This document shows positions 45,063-54,158 of a stretch of DNA of 64,000 nucleotides, piece after piece; position 1 is the stretch's first letter, and each line of letters begins with the position of its first letter. The position numbers and the translations under genes are program-made. The notes under the pieces are model-generated. The model saw only the letters and a list, made by a program, of their open reading frames with translations. It did not search any database and was not told the DNA's origin. Origin of the DNA: Candidatus Rokuibacteriota bacterium (lineage in GTDB: Bacteria; Methylomirabilota; Methylomirabilia; Rokubacteriales; CSP1-6); NCBI GenBank assembly GCA_016184125.1, contig JACPDG010000037.1, forward strand, positions 1-64,000. Direction: 5' to 3'.

Positions 45063-46238
45063 CTAGCTCTTCTTCGGAGCCGGCTTCGCAGCCCGCCTCG
45101 CGAAGTAGTGGTTGTAGGCCATGCGGCGCTGGACGTTGGTGTCGAGATCCCACTTCACCGCGCGCGCGGCGAACGCCTTCTGGGACTCGGCGATCTCCTT
45201 GAACGTCGGGTTGTCCGCCGACTTCTTCACGAGGACCTCGTCGAAGATCTCGAGCTGCCTCTTCAGGATCGAGTCCGGGGTCTTGTAGAACCGGACCTTG
45301 TCCTTGGTCTGGAGCTCGATGTGGTCCTTCGAGTAGCGGTCGATCGCTTTCCACGACATGTCGGCGGACGCCGCCTCGACCGCATTCTCGATGATCGCCT
45401 TCATCTTGTCCGGCAGCGCGTCGAACTTCGTCTTGTTGAACGTGATCTCGAACTGTTCGGCGTTCTGATGGTAGCTCTGGAGCATGTACACCTTGGAGAC
45501 GTCAGCGAAGCCGAGGAGGCGGTCGGAGGTCGCGTTGTTGAACTCGGCGGCGTCGAGGAGCCCGCGGTCCATCGCCGGCACGATCTCACCGCCGGGCAGC
45601 GCGTTCACCGCGGCCCCGAGGCCGGTGAACAGGTCGATCGAGATGCCCACCGTGCGGAACTTCAGCCCCTTGAGGTCGTCGGCCTTGCCGACGGGCTTCT
45701 TGAACCAGCCGAGCGGCTGCGTCGGCATCGGGCCGTAGGGGAAGGACACCACGTTGGCGCCGATCGACTTGTAGAGCTTGTCGAGCAGCTGCTTGCCGCC
45801 GCCGTACTTGTGCCAGGCGAGCAGCATGTTGGCGTCCATGCCGTAAGCCGGGCTCGATCCCCACAGCGCGAGCCCCGTCTGCTTTCCGTAGTGATACACG
45901 AGCACGCCGTGGCCACCGTCGAGCGTGCCTTTCGAGACCGCGTCGAGCAGCTGGAACGCCGGCACCACCGCGCCGGCGGGCAGCACCTCGATCTTGAGGT
46001 CGCCGCCGGTCATGTCGTTGACCTTCTTCGCGAAGTCGTTCGCGTACTCGTGGAAGATGTCCTTGGCCGGCCACGTGCTCTGCCAGCGCATCGTGATCGG
46101 CCCCTGCGCCTTCGCGACCATCGGGAAGCCGAGCGCCGTCGCCCCGGCCGCCGCGACGGCCGCGCCCGTGAGGAAGGTTCGGCGTGACGGCGCGGGGGCT
46201 TCCGACCGCACCTCGGGGGTGACTTGCGGGCTGTTCAT
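45063..46238 (-). CDS. dctP: TRAP transporter solute-binding protein (TakP-like DctP)
   Basis: 391 residues from ATG 46238 (GAGGAGG 7 bases upstream). Twin-arginine signal SRRTFLTGAAVAAAGATALG. Ligand-binding blocks WFKKPVGKADDLKGLKFRTVG and GGEIVPAMDRGLLDAAEFNN match DctP proteins, and the overall pattern is closest to alpha-keto acid binders such as TakP. Expressed first in the TRAP operon from a promoter at 46328-46355. Confidence 0.9.
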   Translation of the reverse strand: MNSPQVTPEVRSEAPAPSRRTFLTGAAVAAAGATALGFPMVAKAQGPITMRWQSTWPAKDIFHEYANDFAKKVNDMTGGDLKIEVLPAGAVVPAFQLLDAVSKGTLDGGHGVLVYHYGKQTGLALWGSSPAYGMDANMLLAWHKYGGGKQLLDKLYKSIGANVVSFPYGPMPTQPLGWFKKPVGKADDLKGLKFRTVGISIDLFTGLGAAVNALPGGEIVPAMDRGLLDAAEFNNATSDRLLGFADVSKVYMLQSYHQNAEQFEITFNKTKFDALPDKMKAIIENAVEAASADMSWKAIDRYSKDHIELQTKDKVRFYKTPDSILKRQLEIFDEVLVKKSADNPTFKEIAESQKAFAARAVKWDLDTNVQRRMAYNHYFARRAAKPAPKKS

Positions 46239-46327
46239 CGAGCGCCTCCTCTTCTGTCTTCTGGCTGCCGGCGAGATCCACGGCAATACAGCGATACCGT
46301 CGACGTGAGTGGCGGACGCGACCCCGC

Positions 46328-46355
46328 ACGGTACGCGATTCTCGTGATTTGTCAA
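46328..46355 (-). promoter_or_regulatory. sigma70-like promoter of the TRAP operon
   Basis: Minus strand TTGACA (46355-46350), 16-base spacer, TACCGT (46333-46328), about 90 bases before the DctP ATG. Confidence 0.5.
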
Positions 46356-46420
46356 TCTGCGCGAGGCGGGCTCGGGGCTGGTCGGACCACGGCGCCGGAG
46401 GCCGTGGGACTCGGACGTCC

Positions 46421-47227
46421 CTACCGAGCGGAGAGCGTCACGGGCACGCGACGGCCCCCACGGCGGACAGAGAGCTTCAGCGGCGAGTCGGGCGCGACGT
46501 CCGCGAGCGCCTCGCGCGCCGCGTCGCGCGTCATGACGGGGCGCTCGTTCACCTCGAGGAGCACGTCACCGACCTCCAGCCCGCCCCGCTCCGCGGGGCT
46601 GCCCCGCATGACCGCCGAGATCGCTGGGGCGCCGCTGAGCGCGCTCTCGCCGCGGGCCGCTGGCCCCTCGAGGTCGCGCAGCGCGAACCCGAACTCCGCC
46701 GCGATACGCTCGCCGACCACGGGCTTCGGCATCGGCGCCAGGCGGACGTCGAGCCGCTGCCGGCCGTTCTCCCTGAGCACCGTCACCGGCACGCCCCGGC
46801 CGATCGGCGCGGCAGCGATGAGCCGCTGGAGGAGGCGGCTCTCCGTCACCGGCCGGCCGTCGACGGCCACGACGATGTCGCCGGTCTTCATCCCGGCCCG
46901 CGCCGCCGGCGTCGCGTCCATGACCTCCACGATGAAGACACCGAAGCCTTCGCGGATCCCGTGCCGCGACGACACCTCGTCCATCTCCTGCTCGCTCATG
47001 TCCCGGATGCGGACGCCGAGCCACGCGTACTGCCCCGCGTCGACGACGGAGGTGATCACCGCGAGCAGCAGCACGGCCGCCACGCACGCGACGCCGATGA
47101 GCGTCGCATGGCTTCGTTGCCCTCCTCGCCGGCTCCCTGCGGCGTACTCGGAGTACGCCTCGGTCGCGGCTGCGTCGGGCGCCTCGCCCTCGCTCCTCGG
47201 CGCCGCGTGGATGGACCGCACGGTCAT
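46421..47227 (-). CDS. membrane-anchored protein with two PDZ domains
   Basis: 268 residues. One N-terminal helix (LIGVACVAAVLLLAVITSVV), a PDZ domain (AWLGVRIRDMSEQEM ... DATPAARAGMKTGDIVVAVDGRPV) and a second PDZ (ISAVMRGSPAERGGLEVGDVLLEVNERPV). It lacks the serine protease domain of DegP/HtrA, so it is probably an adaptor or sensor in the periplasm. The start overlaps the LON-domain gene stop by 4 bases. Confidence 0.85.
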   Translation of the reverse strand: MTVRSIHAAPRSEGEAPDAAATEAYSEYAAGSRRGGQRSHATLIGVACVAAVLLLAVITSVVDAGQYAWLGVRIRDMSEQEMDEVSSRHGIREGFGVFIVEVMDATPAARAGMKTGDIVVAVDGRPVTESRLLQRLIAAAPIGRGVPVTVLRENGRQRLDVRLAPMPKPVVGERIAAEFGFALRDLEGPAARGESALSGAPAISAVMRGSPAERGGLEVGDVLLEVNERPVMTRDAAREALADVAPDSPLKLSVRRGGRRVPVTLSAR

Positions 47228-47850
47228 TCCCGCCCCCCGGTGAGCTCGCGGATCAGCTCGTCGAGCGCCGTCCCCACGCGCTCCAGCCGGCGTGCGACGT
47301 CGAGCGTCTCCAGCAGCTCCTGGCGGAGCGACGCGCTGGGCAGCACGGCGGCGGCGATCTTGTCCGCGATGATGCCGGGTGGCTGGCTGGGTGCGAGCGT
47401 GGCGTCGAGCAGGTCGAGCGGACGGTCCAGCGCCTTGAGCAGCCGACGGCAGGCGGTCCGGATTCTCTCGAGCGCCGGGGTGACGTCGCCACGCGGACCG
47501 TCCTCCTCGAGACGCTCGGCCGCCACGATCCGGTACAGCGTGTCGCTCGGCATCTCGCCCTCGATGCGGACCCGGCACTGCCCGCGGAGGACGATGTTGT
47601 ACCGGCACGTGGGCAGACGCTCGGCGCCGACGATCTCGCCCATCCCCGCGATCGCGTGCACGGCCGGCTTCCCGGCGTAGTTCGCGTCGTGCCCCGGCTT
47701 GAGCTGCACGACCGCGATCCGGCGCTGCAAGTCGAGCGCGTCGTGGACCATCGCGCGGTACCGCGCCTCGAAGACGTGCAGCGGGAGCAGCGTTCCCGGG
47801 AAGAACGTGACGTCCGGCAAGGGGAAGATCGGGACGATGACGGCCGCCAC
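47224..47850 (-). CDS. stand-alone LON substrate-binding domain protein
   Basis: 208 residues. VPIFPLPDVTFFPGTLLPLHVFEARYRAMVHDAL is the LON N-domain; no AAA+ or protease part follows. These short proteins are widespread, with an uncertain role in peptide binding or protein quality control. Coupled to the PDZ protein and 17 bases downstream of the Mrp gene. Confidence 0.9.
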   Translation of the reverse strand: MAAVIVPIFPLPDVTFFPGTLLPLHVFEARYRAMVHDALDLQRRIAVVQLKPGHDANYAGKPAVHAIAGMGEIVGAERLPTCRYNIVLRGQCRVRIEGEMPSDTLYRIVAAERLEEDGPRGDVTPALERIRTACRRLLKALDRPLDLLDATLAPSQPPGIIADKIAAAVLPSASLRQELLETLDVARRLERVGTALDELIRELTGGRE

Positions 47851-47867
47851 GCGAGCCGGCTCCGCGA

Positions 47868-49007
47868 TCAGCCGATCTTCGGCAACGGCTTGAGTGCGCC
47901 GGCCTCTTCGAGCCGGCGCGCCACCGCGCGCCCGAGCTCGCGGAACCCCTGCGCCTGACCGGATCTCGGGCTGCGGATGCTGATCGGCGTCCCCTCGTCA
48001 CCCGCGATGCGCGTCTCCGGCTCGAGCGGGATCTTCGCGAGCAGCGGCACGCGGTACTCGTCCGCCAGCCGCTGACCGCCGGTCTCGCCGAAGATGGACG
48101 TTCGCCGGTGGCAGTGCGGGCACTCGAAGTCGCTCATGTTCTCGACGATGCCGAGGACCGGCACGTTGAGGCGCTGGAACATGCCGATCGCCTTGCGCAC
48201 GTCGAGGAGCGCCACGTCCTGCGGGGTCGTGACCATCACCACGCCCGAGAGCGGGATGACCTGCGAGAGCGACAGCTGAGCATCGCCGGTGCCCGGCGGC
48301 ATGTCGAACACGAGGTAGTCGAGCGCGCCCCACATGACGTCGCGCAGCATCTGCTGGATGAAGGAGTGGATCATGGGCCCGCGCCACACGAGCGCTTCCC
48401 GCTCGCCGACGAGGAGCCCGATCGACATCATCTTCATCCCGTGTGTCTCGACCGGAATGATCCGGTTCTCGAAGATGCCCGGGCGGCTCTTCGTGCCGAG
48501 CATGAGCGGCACGTCGGGGCCGTAGACGTCCGAGTCCACGATGCCGACCGCGCCGTGCTCCCTCAGCGCCGCCGCCAGGTTCACGGCCACTGTCGACTTG
48601 CCCACACCGCCCTTGCCCGACGAGACGGCCAGCGTGTAACGAACGTCCGGGATCAGGTCGCTGGCCGGCGCGCCGGGCCCCGGTCCGGGTGCCTGCGCGG
48701 CCGGCGCGCCCTGTCCCGGCGCGTGCGCGTGGCCTTGCGGTCCGTGCGCCGCCGTCCGCGCGGCGCTCGACCCACCCATCCGCACCTGGACCTTCGACAC
48801 GCCCGGGACCTGTCCCACGACGCGGGAAGCCGAGGCGTGGATCGCCACCTTCTGGGGCGGCGGCTGGTCGGCGAACGCGATCGTGAACGTCACCTGACCA
48901 TCGACGATCGCGAGATCCTGGATCATGCCCAGGCTCACGACATCCTGTCCGCTCCCCGGGTCGCGAACCGTCCGGAGCGCCTCGATCACCGCGTCGCGAG
49001 TCACCAT
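47868..49007 (-). CDS. Mrp/NBP35-family iron-sulfur carrier ATPase
   Basis: 379 residues: N-terminal DUF59 domain (VIEALRTVRDPGSGQDVVSLGMI), a Gly/Ala/His/Pro linker, then the P-loop domain with SSGKGGVGKSTVAVNLA, DSDVYGPDVPLMLG and FDMPPGTGDAQL. CPHCH near the C-terminus provides the bridging Fe-S cysteines. Carries and inserts [4Fe-4S] clusters, useful for the many Fe-S proteins here. TATAGT lies 9 bases before the ATG. Confidence 0.93.
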   Translation of the reverse strand: MVTRDAVIEALRTVRDPGSGQDVVSLGMIQDLAIVDGQVTFTIAFADQPPPQKVAIHASASRVVGQVPGVSKVQVRMGGSSAARTAAHGPQGHAHAPGQGAPAAQAPGPGPGAPASDLIPDVRYTLAVSSGKGGVGKSTVAVNLAAALREHGAVGIVDSDVYGPDVPLMLGTKSRPGIFENRIIPVETHGMKMMSIGLLVGEREALVWRGPMIHSFIQQMLRDVMWGALDYLVFDMPPGTGDAQLSLSQVIPLSGVVMVTTPQDVALLDVRKAIGMFQRLNVPVLGIVENMSDFECPHCHRRTSIFGETGGQRLADEYRVPLLAKIPLEPETRIAGDEGTPISIRSPRSGQAQGFRELGRAVARRLEEAGALKPLPKIG

Positions 49008-49016
49008 ATGCGCGAG

Positions 49017-49022
49017 ACTATA
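49017..49022 (-). promoter_or_regulatory. TATAGT -10 element before the Mrp gene
   Basis: Minus strand TATAGT (49022-49017), 9 bases before ATG 49007, implying a leader of at most a few bases. TTGCGG 15 bases upstream is a possible -35. Confidence 0.4.
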
Positions 49023-49047
49023 CCGGCCCCCCGGACGCCGCAATGAG

Positions 49048-49095
49048 AGTTCGAGCAACACTCGCCCGCCTCGGCGGGCGAGTGTTGCTCGAACT
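49048..49095. repeat. perfect 23-base inverted repeat with 2-base loop
   Basis: Left arm 49048-49070 (begins AGTTCGAGCAACACTCG), loop TC, right arm 49073-49095. Intergenic, between the Mrp promoter and a gene-free stretch. Perfect pairing over 23 bases is far longer than ordinary terminators, and no T-run follows on either strand. Confidence 0.85.
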
Positions 49096-49361
49096 GAGAA
49101 CAGCCTTTCCCATTCTAGCGTCGCATCACAACGGAACAGAGTTTCCGCTCGCCGCGGGTCGCACGAAAACTCGCGCACTTCGCGGCTGGAACAGCGCTTG
49201 CTCCCCTTCGCAGGCGGCACGGTTCCGGACGGAGCCGTCGCCAGTGAAGGTCTGGTTCGACGCCCTTCCCCGCAGGGGGGTGGACCTGCCAGGGTTCACC
49301 CCCGTTATTTCTGTGCGCCGGGTTTGTTGCATTCATTCCGGGTGCTTGCTACATAAGTCTG
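49096..49361. other. gene-free stretch upstream of flavin reductase
   Basis: No open frame with credible coding character. Noticeably less GC-rich than surrounding DNA. Near the right end TTGCAT, 17 bases and TACATA precede the GTG at 49362 by 6 bases, resembling a promoter for a leaderless transcript. Confidence 0.35.
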
Positions 49362-49844
49362 GTGATTCCTCCCGCCGACTTCCGCCACGTCCTGAGTCAC
49401 TTCGCCAGCGGCGTCACCGTCGTCACCACGACCGACACGGACGGCCGGCCCACGGGTCTCACCGCGAGCGCGTTCACCTCGGTCAGCCTCGAGCCGCCGC
49501 TCGTCCTCGTCTGCGTCGATCACAAGTCGCAGACGTACCCCGCACTGCTCGAGCGCGGCCGCTTCGCGGTCAACATCCTCGCCGCGGACCAGCAAGACGT
49601 GTCACGCCGATTCGCGTCGACCCGGCTCGACAAGTTCGACACCGTCCCGCACCACGTGGGCGACCTCGGACTGCCGCTCATCGATGGCGCGCTGGCGCGC
49701 CTCGAATGCACGACCGTGAGCACGCACGTCGAGGGCGACCACACGATCTTCGTCGGCGCCGTGGAGCGCGCGGGGGCCGGCGCCGGTGATCCCCTGCTCT
49801 ACTACCGGGGGCGCTACGAGCAACTGCGAGGAGAACCGTCGTGA
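49362..49844 (+). CDS. flavin reductase-like FMN-binding protein
   Basis: 160 residues starting at GTG. FRHVLSHFASGVTVVTTTDTDGRPTGLTASAFTSVSLEPPLVLVCVD is the classic flavin reductase (DIM6/NTAB) N-terminus, with GRFAVNILAADQQDVSRRFAS following. Supplies reduced flavin to a monooxygenase or acts on its own. It overlaps the aminotransferase gene by 4 bases although the other operon genes concern surface glycans. Confidence 0.9.
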   Translation: MIPPADFRHVLSHFASGVTVVTTTDTDGRPTGLTASAFTSVSLEPPLVLVCVDHKSQTYPALLERGRFAVNILAADQQDVSRRFASTRLDKFDTVPHHVGDLGLPLIDGALARLECTTVSTHVEGDHTIFVGAVERAGAGAGDPLLYYRGRYEQLRGEPS

Positions 49845-50923
49845 CCGCGATCCCGCTCTCCCGGCCCTCCGTCGACGACGAGATCAAGCGCGCGGTCGAG
49901 GCCGTGCTGGACTCGCGCCGGTACATCCTGGGCCCCGAGTGCAAGGCGTTCGAGGCCGAGCTGGCCCGCTACGTCGGCGTGGAGCACGCGGTGCTCACGA
50001 GCTCCGGCACGGCCGCGCTCTGGCTGGCGCTGAGAGCGCTCGGCGTCAAGGCCGGCGACGAGATCCTCGTCCCCGCGCACACGGCGTTTCCCACGGTGGA
50101 GGCCGTCTGCTCCGTCGAGGCGACGCCCGTCTTCGTCGACGTGGATGCCTGGTACACCGCGGACCCGACGGACATGGCGGCGAAGATCACGCCGCGGACC
50201 GTCGGCGTCCTGCCCGTGCACCTCTACGGTCAGCCCTGCGACCTCGCGGGCGTCGGCGACCTCGCCGTTCGATACGGGCTGTGGCTCGTCGAGGACTGCT
50301 GCCAGGCGCACGGCGCGGCGTGGGACGGCCGCCGCGTGGGCAGCTTCGGTCGTGCCGCCGCGTTCTCGTTCTACCCGTCGAAGAACCTCACGGTCATGGG
50401 CGACGGTGGCGTGCTCGTGACGAGTGACGACGAGATCGGCGCGCGCGCGCGCCGGCTCCGCGACCACGGCCGACTGAACAAGGACGTGCATGCGGAGATC
50501 GGCTTCAACCTGCGCTTCAACGAGATCCAGGCGGCCGTCGGGCGCGTCCTGCTGCGCCGTCTCGACCGCATGAACGATCGGCGCCGGGAGCTGGCCGCGC
50601 GCTACGCGGATCGTCTGGCCGGTCTTCCGCTCGTGCTGCCGTCCGAGCGGCCGCACGCCCGGCACGTCTATCACCTCTACGTCGTCCGGACGCCGCGGCG
50701 CGCGGAGCTCGCGACCTTCCTCGAGGCGCGCGGCATCCAGACGGGCATCCACTATCCGGTCCCCGGGCATCGCCAGCCTGCGGTCGAGCACCTCGCGGCG
50801 GAGTCGCTGCCCGAGACCGAGCGGGTGGTCGACGAGGTCCTCACGCTGCCGATATCGGCCGGGCACACCGGCGCCGAGATCGACGAGGTGGCCCGGGCGG
50901 TCCGGGAGTTCTTCGGCGGTTGA
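49841..50923 (+). CDS. DegT/DnrJ/EryC1/StrS-family sugar aminotransferase
   Basis: 360 residues, GTG start overlapping the previous stop. YILGPECKAFEAELARYVGVEHAVLTSSGTAAL, the active-site EDCCQAHGAAWDGRRVG and the PLP Lys in FSFYPSKNLTVMGDGG are all present, as is the C-terminal HxYHLYVVR segment. Aminates a nucleotide-linked keto sugar. Coupled to the glycosyltransferase that probably uses the product. Confidence 0.92.
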   Translation: MTAIPLSRPSVDDEIKRAVEAVLDSRRYILGPECKAFEAELARYVGVEHAVLTSSGTAALWLALRALGVKAGDEILVPAHTAFPTVEAVCSVEATPVFVDVDAWYTADPTDMAAKITPRTVGVLPVHLYGQPCDLAGVGDLAVRYGLWLVEDCCQAHGAAWDGRRVGSFGRAAAFSFYPSKNLTVMGDGGVLVTSDDEIGARARRLRDHGRLNKDVHAEIGFNLRFNEIQAAVGRVLLRRLDRMNDRRRELAARYADRLAGLPLVLPSERPHARHVYHLYVVRTPRRAELATFLEARGIQTGIHYPVPGHRQPAVEHLAAESLPETERVVDEVLTLPISAGHTGAEIDEVARAVREFFGG

Positions 50924-52068
50924 GCGCAGGCGCCGCGCCACGCCGACTCCCCTCGGACGCCCTCAACGTCCTCCATCTCTATCCCAAAGCGGACTTCCAC
51001 ACGGGCGCGGCGATCCAGCTCTGCGAGCTCGCTGCGGGGCTGGCCCGGCGCGGACACCACGTCGTCGTGGCCACGTCACCGAGTCGAGCATGGGCGACGC
51101 GGCTTGGCGCGCTTGCCATCCGGCATGCCGAGATCCCCATGAAGCGCGCCTGGGACCCGCGCGCCGTGTGGCGCCTGCGGCGCCTCCTCGCGGAGCATCG
51201 CATCGACGTCGTCCACGCGCACAAGGGTCGCGCGCGGACGCTCACGCTGCTCGCGGGCCTCGCCGGCCCACGGCCCGTCCTCCTCCTGAACCGCGGTGTC
51301 ACGTTCCCGATCACCCGGTGGAACCGGATCGGCTACACCACGAGCCGCGTCCACGGGATCGTCGCGGTGTGCGAGGCGATCAGGCGGCAGCTCGTGTCCT
51401 CCGGCGTTCCGGCCGGGAAGATCGAGGTCATCTATTCGGGGACGGACGTCGACCGATTCCATCCCGGCGTCGACGGCTCGCGGATCAGGGGCGAGCTCGG
51501 CCTCGGTCCCGAGCACTTCCTGGTGACCCAGATCGGCGTGCGGTCCTGGCGTGGCTGGCAGGACGTCCTCGCCGCGATGGAACGTGTCGCGCCGAAGCTG
51601 CCGTCCGCACGTCTCTGCTTCGTCGGGGCACCGGCGCCACGCATCGCCGAGCTGAACGACCACGCACGCCGGCGGGGCCTCGGCGCCCGGGTGGCGGTGC
51701 TCGGTCACCGCGACGACGTGCCGGAGATCCTCTGCGCCTCGGACGTCGTCGTCGACGCCTCCTGGGCGGGCCTCGGGCTCACCGGCTCGCTCCGCGAAGC
51801 GCTCGCGTGCGGCCGGCCGGTGATCGGCACGAACCTCGCCGGCATGCCGGAGCTGATCGTCGAGGGCAAGACCGGGCTGCTCGTGCCTCCACGCGATCCG
51901 GACGCCCTCGCGGGGGCGATCGTCACGCTCGCGGAAGATCCTGCCTGGCGCGCGGAGATCGGCCGCGCCGGGCGCCGGAGGGTCGAGGACCGCTTCTCGC
52001 TCCGCGCGAAGCTCGACGCGACCGAGGATCTCTATCGCCGGCTCGTCGGGCGCCGGGGCCTCCAATGA
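50920..52068 (+). CDS. group 4 glycosyltransferase (GT-B fold)
   Basis: 382 residues, starting at TTG in a TTGA overlap. N-terminal LHLYPKADFHTGAAIQLCELAAGLARRGHHVVV and C-terminal GLTGSLREALACGRPVIGTNLAGMPELI (donor-site Glu) fit GT4. Cytoplasmic, likely membrane-associated, adding a sugar to a lipid-linked glycan that the next gene product could export. Confidence 0.9.
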   Translation: MSAGAAPRRLPSDALNVLHLYPKADFHTGAAIQLCELAAGLARRGHHVVVATSPSRAWATRLGALAIRHAEIPMKRAWDPRAVWRLRRLLAEHRIDVVHAHKGRARTLTLLAGLAGPRPVLLLNRGVTFPITRWNRIGYTTSRVHGIVAVCEAIRRQLVSSGVPAGKIEVIYSGTDVDRFHPGVDGSRIRGELGLGPEHFLVTQIGVRSWRGWQDVLAAMERVAPKLPSARLCFVGAPAPRIAELNDHARRRGLGARVAVLGHRDDVPEILCASDVVVDASWAGLGLTGSLREALACGRPVIGTNLAGMPELIVEGKTGLLVPPRDPDALAGAIVTLAEDPAWRAEIGRAGRRRVEDRFSLRAKLDATEDLYRRLVGRRGLQ

Positions 52069-53810
52069 GAGCGTCGCTCGGGCTCTATCGCCGCCTCTTC
52101 GCCTATGTCCGGCCGCACGTGCCGGCCCTGATCGGCGGCGGTCTGCTCGCGCTCGTCGTGGCCGCCGCGGAGGGCGGCGTCGCCTGGCTCGTGAAGCCCG
52201 CGATGGACGACATCTTCATCCGCCGTGACGTCACGATGCTGCGCCTGATCCCCCTGCTCCTGCTCGGCGCGTACATCGCGAAGGGCGCGGCGCGCTATGG
52301 CCAGAGCTACCTCATGGCGTCCGTCGGCGAGCGCGTGATCGCGCGGCTCAGGCGCGAGCTGTACCTGCACATCCAGCGCATGCCGCTCGCCTTCTTCGCC
52401 AGCGTGCACAGCGGCGAGCTGATGTCACGGGTCGTCAGCGACGTCGGCCGGCTCGCGCGCCTGTCCTCGACCGTCATGGTGATGGCGATCCGTCAGGTCG
52501 CGACGATCGTCTCCCTGCTCGTCGTGATGATCAGCCGCGAGTGGATCCTGACGCTGATCGCGCTCGCGGTGTTCCCCTTCGTCGGCATCGCGGTGCGCAC
52601 CATCGGCCGCCGGCTCTACCGGATCAACCGCCGGTCGCAGGAGAAGATCGCGGAGCTCAACGTGCTCCTGCAGGAATCCTTCGCGGGCACCAAGATCGTC
52701 AAGGCCTTCGGACGCGAGGGCCACGAGGTCGAGCGCTTCGACCGCGTGAACCGCCGGCTGCTCGATCTGTCCCTGAAGGACCACCGGACGGCCGAGATCA
52801 CGGAGCCGCTGATGGAGATCCTCGGCGCCGTCGGCATCGTTGGCGGTCTCTGGTATGGCGGTCACCGCGTGATCTCCGGCGCCATGACGCCCGGCACGTT
52901 CTTCTCCTTCATCGCGGCCGTCGCGCTCCTGTACGGACCCGTCCGGCGGCTCTCCCGCATCATGAACACGCTCCAGCAGTCGACGCCGTCGCTCGAGCGC
53001 GTCTTCGAGATCCTCGACACCCCCCCGGGCATCGCCGACCGTCCCGGCGCCGTCGCGCTCGCGGACTTCACGGATCGCGTCCGCTTCGAGGACGTCAGCT
53101 TCCGCTACGCGGGCAGCCAGGAGCCGGTGCTGCGCGACATCGCCCTCGAGATCGTCAAGGGCGAGGTCGTCGCCTTCGTCGGCATGAGCGGCGCCGGCAA
53201 GTCGACGCTGATGGACCTCCTGCCCCGCTTCCACGACGTCACCACGGGGCGCATCACGATCGACGGACACGACGTCCGCGACATCACCCAGGCGTCGCTG
53301 CGCGCGCTCATCGGCATCGTCACGCAGGAGACGTTCCTCTTCGGCGACTCCATCCGCTACAACATCGCGTACGGCCGCGTCGGCGCCCCGGCCGAGGCCG
53401 TCGAGCGCGCGGCGCGCCAGGCCCACGCTCACGACTTCGTCATGGCGTGTCCGGCCGGCTACGACACCCTCGTCGGCGAGCGCGGGGTGCGGCTGTCGGG
53501 CGGGCAGCGCCAGCGGCTCGCCATCGCGCGCGCCTTCCTGAAGGATCCTCCGATCCTCATCCTCGACGAGGCGACCTCGGACCTCGACGCGGAGAGCGAG
53601 TTCATGGTCCAGCAGGCGCTCGCCAACCTGATGCGCGGCCGAACGGTGCTGGTCATCGCGCACCGGCTCGCGACGGTGCGCAGCGCGCACCGGATCGTCG
53701 TGGTGCACGAGGGCCGGATCGCGGAGGTCGGCACGCACGACGCGCTGGTCGCGCGTGACGGGCTCTACCGCCGGCTGCACGCGCTCCAGATGGAAGGCGT
53801 GACCGGCTGA
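52065..53810 (+). CDS. MsbA-like ABC exporter (fused membrane and ATPase domains)
   Basis: 581 residues: six-helix domain (1-320) then ATPase with VAFVGMSGAGKSTLMDLLPRF (Walker A), VTQETFLFGDSIRYN (Q-loop), RLSGGQRQRLAIARA (signature) and PILILDEATSDLD (Walker B). Flips lipid A, glycolipids or similar. The start overlaps the glycosyltransferase stop. Followed by repeat copy 4. Confidence 0.93.
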   Translation: MRASLGLYRRLFAYVRPHVPALIGGGLLALVVAAAEGGVAWLVKPAMDDIFIRRDVTMLRLIPLLLLGAYIAKGAARYGQSYLMASVGERVIARLRRELYLHIQRMPLAFFASVHSGELMSRVVSDVGRLARLSSTVMVMAIRQVATIVSLLVVMISREWILTLIALAVFPFVGIAVRTIGRRLYRINRRSQEKIAELNVLLQESFAGTKIVKAFGREGHEVERFDRVNRRLLDLSLKDHRTAEITEPLMEILGAVGIVGGLWYGGHRVISGAMTPGTFFSFIAAVALLYGPVRRLSRIMNTLQQSTPSLERVFEILDTPPGIADRPGAVALADFTDRVRFEDVSFRYAGSQEPVLRDIALEIVKGEVVAFVGMSGAGKSTLMDLLPRFHDVTTGRITIDGHDVRDITQASLRALIGIVTQETFLFGDSIRYNIAYGRVGAPAEAVERAARQAHAHDFVMACPAGYDTLVGERGVRLSGGQRQRLAIARAFLKDPPILILDEATSDLDAESEFMVQQALANLMRGRTVLVIAHRLATVRSAHRIVVVHEGRIAEVGTHDALVARDGLYRRLHALQMEGVTG

Positions 53811-53817
53811 CCGACTT

Positions 53818-54158
53818 CATGGGGGGCCCCGAAATGGCCCCCCAAACCCCCCAGCGCTCGGAGCCGTCCCGGGAAACCCGGGACGGCCCTCGATGTCGCG
53901 CTTCGTTCACGGGGGCCCCGAAATGGCCCCCCAAACCCCCCAGCGCTCGGAGCCGTCCCGGGGGACCCGGGACGGCCCTCGATGTCGCGATTCGTTCACG
54001 GGGGCCCCGAAATGGCCCCCGACACCCGGACGAAGGGGGCTCACACCCCCCTCGTACTCCCCCGGCCCCAGCGCTCGGAGCCGTCCCGGGGGATGCGCGG
54101 ACGCACCCGGGGAACCCGGGACGGCCCTCGATGTCGCGATTCGTTCACGGGCTCCGAG
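53818..54158 (+). repeat. GC-rich interspersed repeat, copy 4, with 89-base tandem duplication
   Basis: The block beginning GGGGGCCCCGAAATGGCCCC recurs at 53822, 53911 and 54000, a period of 89 bases, and each unit ends in GATTCGTTCACGG or a close variant. The third unit carries extra GGGGGC/CCCCC palindromes. CCGTCCCGGG/CCCGGGACGG stems are in every unit. Occupies the whole gap after the exporter gene, and its right end supplies the stop codon of the convergent 2Fe-2S gene. Confidence 0.85.

Noticed and set aside
49115-49336. Short minus-strand ORFs in the 49096-49361 gap
   Set aside because: No start signal or recognisable sequence; probably chance frames.
53818-54158. Possible CRISPR array
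   Set aside because: Units are 89-base direct tandem copies with no unique spacers, and no cas genes are nearby.
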